From contig JALJCS010000051.1 of NCBI GenBank assembly GCA_023055355.1, forward strand, positions 868,001-932,000: a stretch of DNA of 64,000 nt. The letters are read 5' to 3'. The notes beneath the pieces are model-generated. The model was given only the letters and a program-made list of their open reading frames with translations, did not search any database and was not told the origin of the DNA. Shown here in pieces: positions 55,701 through 64,000 of the stretch. Source of the stretch: Agelaius tricolor (taxonomy: Eukaryota > Chordata > Aves > Passeriformes > Icteridae). The first letter of the stretch is position 1. Every line of letters begins with the position of its first letter. The position numbers and the translations under genes were made by a program.

Positions 55701-55714
55701 TCAAGTGCTTGAGG

Positions 55715-56560
55715 CCAAGAGTGCCTGGACAAGAGGCACAGTTCTTTTCTATAGGAAGGAAACCACAGAACCCCAGGGTTTGAAGGCAGGTGAGAAGCAG
55801 TCACCAGAGGCCAGGGCCAGCCAGACCTGTCTGTCCCTGCAGCTTTTGTCTGAAAGCAGCCTTTGGATATAAGGGGAGTTTTGTGGGTGGAATTCCATTT
55901 CAGCCATGGGTTCCTGGACTGGAATGACAGTTCTCCATAGGAAGGAAAGGACAGAGCCCCAGTGTTCCAAAGGCTGATTAGAGGCAGCCCCAAGGAGGCC
56001 AAGGCAGCCAGATCTCTTGTCAGGGAAGAATCCTTGGACAGACAGAATTTGGGAGGCCAAACCCCACATTTGTGTATTGGGCTCTGGACAAGAAGGACAG
56101 TTCTTTTCCATAGGAAGGAAAGTGTGGAACCCCAGTGCTTCAAAGGAAGATGAGAGCTGGCCCTCAGGACACCAAGGGAACCTAGATAGTCCTGGCAGCT
56201 TTTGTCTGGAGCTGTCCTTGGATTTAAGGAATTCTGGAGGTGAATTCTCAGTTTTGGCCATGGATGCCTGGACTTGAAAGATGTTTTTTTCCATGAGAAG
56301 AAAAGCACAGGCCCCCGGTGTTTTGAAGGCAGATGAGAGGTGGCCCCCAAGAGGGCAAGGCCAGCCAGAGCTGTCTGTCCTGGCAGGTTTCATATGGAAA
56401 TAATCCTTGGATATAATCAAATTTGGAGGAAGAATCCAAATTTCAGCCATCAACCCCTGGAGGAGAAGGACAGTTCTTTCCCACAGGAGGAAAGCATGGA
56501 ACTCCAGGGTTTCAGGGGCTGATGAGAAGCAGCCCTCAATATGCCAAGGTCAGCTGGACT
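55715..56560 (+). repeat. ~185-bp tandem repeat, central array (5 units)
   Basis: Units carry GTTCTTTTCYATAGGAAGG-like cores near 55,741, 55,930, 56,100, 56,285 and 56,470. Same orientation as the left-arm array, hence a direct repeat of it. Confidence 0.82.
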
Positions 56561-56614
56561 AGTCAGGCAGCCCTCAGGAGGCCCAACCAGCCAGACCTGT
56601 TCCATGTTCTTGGA

Positions 56615-59090
56615 TCCTTGGGGCCCTGCAGCATCACAATGGCCCCTTGGGTCCCATGAGGCCCTGTAGGATCACAACAGATCTTTGTTTCCATGAGGCC
56701 CACTGATATAACAATGGTCTCCTTGGCTCCATGGTGGCACAATGGCCCCTTGCTTCCATGAGGCCTTGCAGTGTCAAAATGGTTTCCTTGTTTCCATGGG
56801 ATTGTGCAATGCCACAATGGGCCCATTGGTTCCATGAGTTCCTGGTCTTAAAATGGCTCCTTGCTTCCATGGGTTCCTCAGGATCACAATGGCCCCTTGG
56901 TTCCAAGAGGCCTGGATGTGTTATACTGGCCTCTTGCTTCCACGGGGACCTGCAGTGTCACAGTGGCCCCTTGTTTCCATGAGACCTTGCAGTGTCACAG
57001 TGGTTGCCTTGGTTCTATGAGGCCCTGTGGTGTCACAATGACCCCTTGGTTCCATGGGGACTCAGAGTGCCAGAATGGTCTCATTGGTTCCATGAAGCCC
57101 CTCAGTGTCACAATGGTCTCTTTTGGTTCTGCCGTGTCACAATGGCACCTTGGTTCCGTGAAGCCCTGAAGTACGGAATGGCGCCTTGGTTCCATTGGGC
57201 TCCTCCCTGCCACACGAGTTCCCAGTTCCACGGAGCCCTGCAGTGTCACAGTGCTCTCCTTGGTTTCATGGTGCCACTCAGGGTCACAAGGGCCCCTCAG
57301 CTCTACAAGGCCCCATAGTGTCACAACTGCCCCTTGCTCCCATGAGACCGTGCCATGTCACAATGGTCTCATTAGTTCCACGAGGCCCTGCACCTCCACA
57401 ATGGCCCTTGAAGTGTCACAATGGTCTCAGCAGGTTCCCTGACTGGTTCACAATGGCCTCCTTGGTTCCATGATGCCCCATAGTGTAACAATGGTATCCT
57501 TGGTTCCACAGTTAGAATGGCCCCATGGTCTCATGGAGCCCCAAAACCCCTTATAGAGCCCCACAGCCCCTTGTGGAGCCCCACAGGGTCACTGTGATCC
57601 CCTTGATTCCATGAGGCCCTGCTGTGCTACAATGGCTCCTTGGTTCTATGAGGCCCTGTGGTGTCACAATGGCCCCTTGGTTCCAGTGAGTCCCTAAGTG
57701 TCATATCAGTCTCCTTGGTTCTATGAGGCCCCACAATGTCACAATGGACTTTTTGTTCCATGAGCTTTTGTACTGCCAAAACCAGACAACAACAGTCCCC
57801 TTGGTTCCACGGTGTCACACTGGACCCTTGGTTTTATTGGGACTCACAGTGTCAGAAGGGGCTCCTTGGTTCCATGAGGCCCTGCAGAGCCCCTTGATTC
57901 AACAGGGCCTCAAAGTGTCATCATGGCCTCCAGGATTCCATGAGGCCCCTCAGTGTCACAATGGAGCTTTGGTTCCATTTGTGCCAGCACTGTTCCATGA
58001 ATCCTTAATTCCATGGGGCCCTGTAGTGTCACAATGGACTCCTTGGTGCCACACAGTGTGACAACTGCCCCTTGGCATGCCAACGCTCCATGGTACCACA
58101 ATGATGCCTTGCTTCCAAGAGGCCTTGTAGTGTCCCAATGGCCCCTTGGTTCAATGAGGCCTTTGGTGTCACCATGGTCTCCATGATTCCATAAGGTCTT
58201 GCAGTGTCACAACAGACCATTGGTTTCACTGAGCCCCACAGTGTCACTGTGGTCCCCTTGGCTCCACAAGGCTCTGAAGTGCCACAAAGGCCCTTTAGTT
58301 TCACAAGGCCTCAAAGTGTAAAAATGGCCTCCATGGTTCCATGAGGCCCTGCTGGGTCCCAATGGACCTTTGGTTCCATGATGCCCCAGAGTGTCACAAT
58401 GGTATCCTTGGTTCCTTGGACCCTTCATCCCATGGAGACCCCCAGGGTTCACTGTAGTTCCCTTGACTCCATGAGGCCCTGCCAGTCTATAATGGCCCTT
58501 TGGTTCCAGTGGGTCCTAAAGTGTCAGTCTCCATTGTTCCATGAGGCCCCACAAAGTCACTGTGGTCCCCTTGGTTCCACCGGCCCCACAGTGGAACAAT
58601 GGACTCTCGGTTCCATGAGGTTCCCCAGTGACAATGGTCTCCTTGGATCCGCAGTGTCACAGTGGCCCCTTGACTCCATGTGGCCATACTGTGTCACAAT
58701 GGCTCATGATTCCATGAGGCCACAGAGTTTAACAAGGGACCCTTGGTTCCATAAGGCCTTGCTGTGCCACAATGGATTTCTGGTTCCATGAGCTTTCACA
58801 CAGCCAACAGCATCTCCTTGGTTCTGCAGTGTCACAATGGACCCATGATTCCACAAGGCCTTGATGAGTCAGAATGGCCCCTTGGTTCCAAGAGGTTTCT
58901 CAGGGTCACAATGGTGTTCTTGGATCTGCAGTATCCCAATGTGGTGTATCACAATTGGTTCAATGTAGCCCCAATGTGCCAAAATGGATTTTGGTTCCAT
59001 GGGGTTCTGCAGAGTCACAATGGACCCTTTGTTCCATGAGTTTGCACAGTGTCACAGCTGACTCCTTGTTCTGTGAGGCCTTGCTGTCAC
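56615..59090 (+). repeat. ~38-bp repeat array, central (largest)
   Basis: About 2.5 kb, perhaps 60 units, of the GGTTCCATGAGGCC...TGTCACAATGG repeat. Order 185-bp then 38-bp repeats the left arm. No gene inside. Confidence 0.92.
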
Positions 59091-59099
59091 CAAATCTCT

Positions 59100-59660
59100 G
59101 AAATATCAGAATAAGGCTCCTTAACACTAATTTCCTATTTAAGAGGGTATCATTTATTCAGGCCTGAGGTCTAGTGAGGGATAGCCCCAATCTTATGTGG
59201 ACATGTAATTCTACCGGCATTGCTAAATGTGTATTATAATTTACTCATTACCACAAAACCCACCCCAAGTTCCCAGTTTCAGTCCTTTTTTTTTTTTTGC
59301 CACTACATTCTTGACCCAGATGTCTTCCTGTCTTCCAGACATCCTTGCTGGGAAAGCAGCCCCTGCATGCCTTGTTCCTGTGCTAAAAGTTCTCAGGCAC
59401 AGTAAAAATTGATTTAACCCTTTTGGTATCAAGGCTAAGGCTTTGTGTGGGCAGGCAGAGGCAGGCAGGAGGCAGAGCTGTCAGCAAAGGAAGGGCCCAG
59501 ACAGGTGGGGCAGCCGGGGGATGCCAACAGCCTGCAGGGACAGAGGCGCAGGGCAGGCACACCGTAGGACAGCCTGGGCTGCACAGGGCACAGGGATGGG
59601 CAGCAGCTGCAAGACAGCCCTGACAGAGCCAACTTGGGCAGCACTTTGGCCATGACAGAC
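59100..59660. other. Spacer between satellite arrays
   Basis: AT-rich to 59,330, then GC-rich. No exon recognised. Confidence 0.4.
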
Positions 59661-59910
59661 ACAAAGCGCACCAAAGCCCCAGAGGGTCATTACAGTCCTT
59701 GTGCTGTGTCTGTGCTGCTGAGCTGGGCTGGGCTCCTGGCCCAGAGGCAGCTGCTGGCAAGGGCAGCAGAGCTGCAGAGAGACAGCTCTGGCCAGGAGCA
59801 GCTCCTGTGCACAGCCCAGCAGGGCTGGGGCACTGCCAGGGCCCTTCAGGGACACCAGCAGGGCACAGACAGAGCTCCCAGGGGCTCAGCACTGGCAGGG
59901 GCTGTGGCAT
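59660..59910 (+). repeat. Duplicated OR-flank segment, copy B
   Basis: Second copy of the 41,230-41,420 segment: AAAGCCCCAGAGG, CCTTGTGCTGTGTCTGTGCTG, GGCCCAGAGGCAGCTSCTGG. It links the inverted-repeat locus with receptor-cluster DNA. Confidence 0.8.
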
Positions 59911-59959
59911 GTCCCAGAGGGGGCTGTGTCACAGCAGCTCCTCTGTGGCTGTGTCATGG

Positions 59960-60560
59960 AGGCACAGAGCAGCTGGGATGTCAGCAAGGGGCTGTGTGAC
60001 AGCACCGAGTGGGCTGTGTGAGGTCACAGGTTGGGCTATGACATCACAGAGTTTGTTGTATGTGGTCATTTAGCAGCTACAGCAACATAGCGGGGATTCT
60101 GTGACATCACAGAGCAGGCTGTGACATCATGGCACGGCTGTATGGCATCATAGAGCTGGCTGTGAGGTAAAAGTGTGTACTGTGACCTTACAAGTGTCAG
60201 TATGACATCACAGAGAGGGTTTTGTGATATCACTGAGGGGGTTGTGATATCACACATCCGTCTGTGACATCATAGGGTAGGGTGTGAGGTCATAGAACAG
60301 ATCCTGCCATCATAGAGGGTGGCTCTGTGATATCAGAGAGAGGGTTGTGACATCACTGCCTGGCTGTGTAACATCATAGAGCAGCCTGTGACATCACAGT
60401 ACAAATTGTGGAATCACAGGGTGACATTTTGACATCACAGAGTCTTCTGTGACATCACAGTGCTGCTGCATGACATTCTGGGGTGACATCCCAGAGCTGG
60501 CTCTGTGACATCACAGGTTGCTGTGTGACATCACAGGGGCTGTGTGAGGTCACTGGGGAG
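59960..60560 (+). repeat. TGACATCA octamer array, right
   Basis: I count about 11 exact TGACATCA, mostly as TGTGACATCACAG, plus variants. It is the reverse complement of the left array. Confidence 0.9.
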
Positions 60561-60830
60561 GTCACTCTGCCCCGGCCCCCCTCACAGTCCCCCCAGAGCA
60601 GTCCAACCCTGCTCATGCACAGTAGGGTCCCCTGTCCCCCCGGGTCCCCCCGCCCCCGGCGCCGCAGCCTCCCCCAGAGGATGTTCCACGAGATCGACCC
60701 CAGAGCCTGACACGGGGATGGGGGCCCGGGGCCCTGGAGGTGGCACAGGGGGACAGGGACCCCCCGGCAGCGTCCCCATGTCCCCCAGGGCCAGAGCCTG
60801 GGCCAGGGCTCCTTCAACCTGGTACGAATG
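60560..60830 (+). other. CpG-rich block, right copy
   Basis: Inverted copy of 54,700-54,965, with the same RRRSLPQRMFHEIDPRA frame end and high identity. Confidence 0.5.
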
Positions 60831-61359
60831 ATGGCTTTAGAGCGCTGAAAAAATCCCCAGCAAGGGAGCAGCAAAAACCAGATTGAATATTAAGGGACAG
60901 CAGCACAAAGTTCCTTGGCAAGAGTCACTCTGCTCCTGACTGGACACTTCAGGCACACCAAGGAAACAAAACAACAAAAAAACCAAACAAAGTCCAGGCA
61001 ATCAAACTAGAAATGAACTGAGAACTGTCCCTGTGTGTGTGTGACACAAGGACAGTGAGGGCAAGGATGAAAGGAATATGGCCCAAAAGCTTAACAGAGC
61101 TCAAACTTAACAGGACTTAACTTATACCTTCATCTTAACTGATACCTTCATTTTCACAATTAAGCAAAAAACAGCATTTAGCAGGATTTAATCTAACTTA
61201 TAACCTATGACTTTGCTATTTAACAGAGGATTAATATTTAACAGTATTTGACTCAGCTTATAACTTATATTATACATAGCAACTTAGGGAAACAACAACT
61301 CTCAACTCTTAGCGGTGTTTAGCTTCACTTAGACCTCGTGACTAAGGCAATGTAGGTAA

Positions 61360-61640
61360 GGTTAAGACATCCTGGCCACACTTGGCACCAACAGCTTTCT
61401 TTGGCAGTGTGAGAACAGGGATGTTGTGCCACTGAGGGAACAAAACCAGTTCCCAGGGCTGCTGCTACAGAAAGCAGGAGCTGGTTGGGCAGCAGCAGTG
61501 CCTGGAGCAGACAGTGTTTGTGATGAGCTGCAGAGGAGCTGAGCCCAGGGACTGTTGGCCAAGGCCGAGGCCCAAGGAGCATTTCTCAGCTGGCAGGGCG
61601 GCCTGAGAAGGGGAGGGGGGAATGCAGCAGCACAGGGCCC
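61360..61640 (-). repeat. Inverted copy of 53,530-53,800 segment
   Basis: Very close to the left copy. The same conceptual frame (CAAAFPPPLLRPPCQLR) can be read in both, but nothing suggests it is coding. Confidence 0.8.
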
Positions 61641-62260
61641 CTGGAACCAAGGGACCATTGTGACACTGTGGGGCCCTGTGAGACCAAGGGACCATTGTCA
61701 CACTATGAGGCCCCTGGAATAAGCAAAGCATTGTGACACTGTGAGGTCTCATGGAACCAGTGCGACCATTGTGACCCTGGGAGTCCCCACAGAACCAAGA
61801 GCACCATTGTGATACTGTGGGGCCTTGTTAAACCAAGAGGCCTTTATGACACTGCAGGGCTGCATGGAACCAAAGGTCCATTGTGACATGTGGGGCCTTG
61901 TGTCATCATTGGTCCATTGTGACACTGTGGAGCCAAAAGAGACCATTGTGACACCACAAACCCCCAGGGTCCAAAGGTCCATTGTGACATTGCAGGGCTC
62001 ATGGAACCAAGGAGTCCCATGTTCATTGTGGGGCCTGGGGAACCACAGAGACCATTGTGACACTACAAGGCCTCATGGAATCCTTGGGACCATTGTGACA
62101 CTTTTTTATGAAACCTTGGGGCCACTGGGACACTGTGGAACCCAATCGAAAGAAGGGTCTATTGTGACACTGCTGGACCCCATGGAATCAAAGCACCATT
62201 ATGACACTGCAGGGCCCCATGGGTCCAAGGAGCCATTGTGACACTATGGGCGCCATAAAC
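61640..62260 (-). repeat. ~38-bp repeat array, right arm
   Basis: About 15 units in reverse orientation (CCATTGTGACACTGTGGGGCC). Confidence 0.9.
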
Positions 62261-62269
62261 CAAAAGAAC

Positions 62270-62830
62270 ATGGAACAGGTCTGGCTGGCTTGGCCTCCCA
62301 GGGGCCACCTGACTGGTCCAGCTGACCTTGGCATGTTGAAGGTCTCTTCTCATCTGCTCTGAAGTACTGGGGTTCCATGTTTTCCTTCCCAATGGAAAAG
62401 AACTGTCCTTCTTCTCCAGGCACCCTTGGCCAGAATTGGGAATTCCACCTCCAAATTTCCTTATATCCAGTGATTGTTCCCATAGGAGTATTGCCAGGAC
62501 AAGTCTGTCTGGCAGTTGTTTCACAAGGGTCACCTCCCATCTGTCCCTTAAACCCTGGGGAAGGCTGCGTGCTTTCCTTCCTATATAAACGAATTGTCCT
62601 GCTTCTCCAGACATCCATGGCCAAGACTGTGTTCCACCTTCCCTAAATCCAACAACTGCTCCCAGACAAAATCTGCCATTACTGACAAGTCTGCCAGACC
62701 TTGGCCTAGTGAGGCTCTCACGTGCCTTCCAAACACTGGGGCTCTGTGCTTTCCTTCCTATAGGAAAGAACTGTTCTCCTCCAGGTACCCATAAGTAGAA
62801 TTTGGATTGCACCTCCAACATTCCCTGTTG
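62270..62830 (-). repeat. ~185-bp tandem repeat, right array (3 units)
   Basis: Reverse complement of the left 185-bp array, with cores near 62,390, 62,575 and 62,760. Confidence 0.82.
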
Positions 62831-63536
62831 TGAGAGACTGGAGGAGATTGTTGGCTCAAAACATTTTGTGTGGAGGGGAGGAAGGGGCAGGTCCAGCCTT
62901 GCCCTGCCCTGGAACCCCAATCCCCCCAGAGCCTCTATCCCAGCCCAGCAGTGGCTGCCAGTCCCTGGCACAGCACAGGCAATGCTCCACAGCCACCTCT
63001 GCAGCCCCAGCCCAGCTCCTGAGGGACCAAATGAGCCCAAGCCCCACCTGGGGGAAGGGCCCAGGGAGACCAAGGGGTATTGAAGGCTGACCACAAGGCA
63101 AGCACACAGCTTGACCCTGGATCCACTTGGAATTTCCATCTGAACACTGCTGGAATCCAGGAGTTGGTAGCTGTGTGTGTGCTTCTCTGTATCTTTTATG
63201 TCTTTCTCTCTTTATGTGTATTCTTCTTCTATTTCTGTGCTCCTGTAAATTTTGATTAACATTAAATTGAACAGGCTTAGAGTTTGTGAAGTTGAATGGG
63301 CCAAATCAATGCTTTAAAAAGTGTTTTTGTTGGTTGAATGTTTGTCATAATTTGATATGAAAAGAATTTTAAAACGTAATATGAAAATTTTTGTGCTACT
63401 GCCAATCTGTTAAACCACTGAGATACTGAACATGCCTCTGTGAAACACAAATGTTAAAGATGAAACAACCCAGGAACCTCCTCTTTCTTTCCCAGTCAAC
63501 AAAGAAGCAGCAAGCCCTGGCCCTGGCCCCCATCTC

Positions 63537-63584
63537 AACCAAACCAAACCAAACCAAACCAAACCAAACCAAACCAAACCAAGC
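63537..63584 (+). repeat. (AACCA)n array
   Basis: Mirror of the (GGTTT)n array at 50,681. Confidence 0.95.
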
Positions 63585-64000
63585 AACCCTGCCATGGGCT
63601 GAGCCCCTTTCCCCCTCCCCAGGCTGCCCGCCCCCATTGGCCCCATTCTGACCAAACCAAACCCCAACAACTCCCAAACAGGAAAACAAAAGAGGCTACA
63701 AAACCCCAACCAGAACAAACCCAGCCACAGCTATTAAAATCTTACTATCAAGTCCCCTCCATCCAACACAACTAAAATTAAAAACCCCTACAACCCATAC
63801 AAAATAACCCTACAACTAAAAACTTAAACATAAAAAAAGCCAAAAACCGGCAATAAAACAAATCCTAACACAACCCCACCACAACTTCCACCACAGGTTA
63901 CCGGCAGGTCAGTTGTTAACCCTTTCAATACTTCAATCATCCCTCGGGTAAAAGAAAAAAACAAAATATGAACATATAAAAAAATACAAGCATATAAAAA

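Larger units (their letters stand above)
59920..63966 (-). repeat. Right arm of large inverted repeat
   Basis: Reverse complement, block by block, of 50,260-55,690, shorter because two left-arm segments are absent and its 38-bp array is smaller. It is still matching the left arm at the last bases of the window, so the true edge is outside. Confidence 0.88.

Overview
The window looks like a repeat-rich, multicopy-gene region of a songbird (passerine) genome. Four things point that way: avian-type OR14-family olfactory receptor sequence, HYDIN-like and maestro-HEAT (MROH) family exons with vertebrate splice signals, CR1 LINE tails, and three classes of endogenous retrovirus. There are no bacterial-style operons. 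Most long open frames in the GC-rich stretches are composition artefacts.

Layout. 1-3,800: minus-strand exons of a HYDIN-like cilium gene with several expected exons missing. 4,240-10,646: a young class II (betaretrovirus-like) provirus with two 413-bp LTRs that differ at one base, recognisable gag, dUTPase-protease and pol, and env reduced to its membrane-anchor end. 10,650-13,500: an OR14 receptor fragment and its flanking duplicated DNA. 13,500-19,900: CR1 tail, a 1.2-kb open exon of unknown identity, a PIM-like kinase fragment beside a (CAG)20 tract, and LTR-like remnants. 19,955-25,349: a compact MROH-type HEAT-repeat gene on the minus strand whose sixteen inferred exons join in one reading frame (about 717 codons), with a duplicated 5' exon and two pentanucleotide arrays. 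29,740-30,155: a decayed copy of the 3' end of that gene. 30,270-35,492: a decayed ERV-L element, directly followed by a decayed class I ERV (35,493-39,815). 40,200-49,300: an OR14 cluster segment with one intact receptor gene (42,455-43,387), CR1 fragments and several internal duplications. 50,260 to the window end: a large imperfect inverted repeat built from satellite-like arrays.

The most unusual structure is that inverted repeat. A left arm (about 50,260-55,690) is mirrored by a right arm (about 59,920-63,966, running off the window) around a roughly 4.2-kb centre. Each arm carries, in mirrored order, a strand-asymmetric C-poor tract, a GGTTT array, about 185-bp repeats, an array of about 38-bp repeats, a CpG-rich block, and an array of TGATGTCA/TGACATCA octamers one transition away from a cAMP-response element. 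The proviruses and gene fragments sit at joins between duplicated blocks, which suggests that repeat-mediated rearrangement shaped the region. Exon boundaries and repeat edges were read by eye and none was confirmed by alignment.
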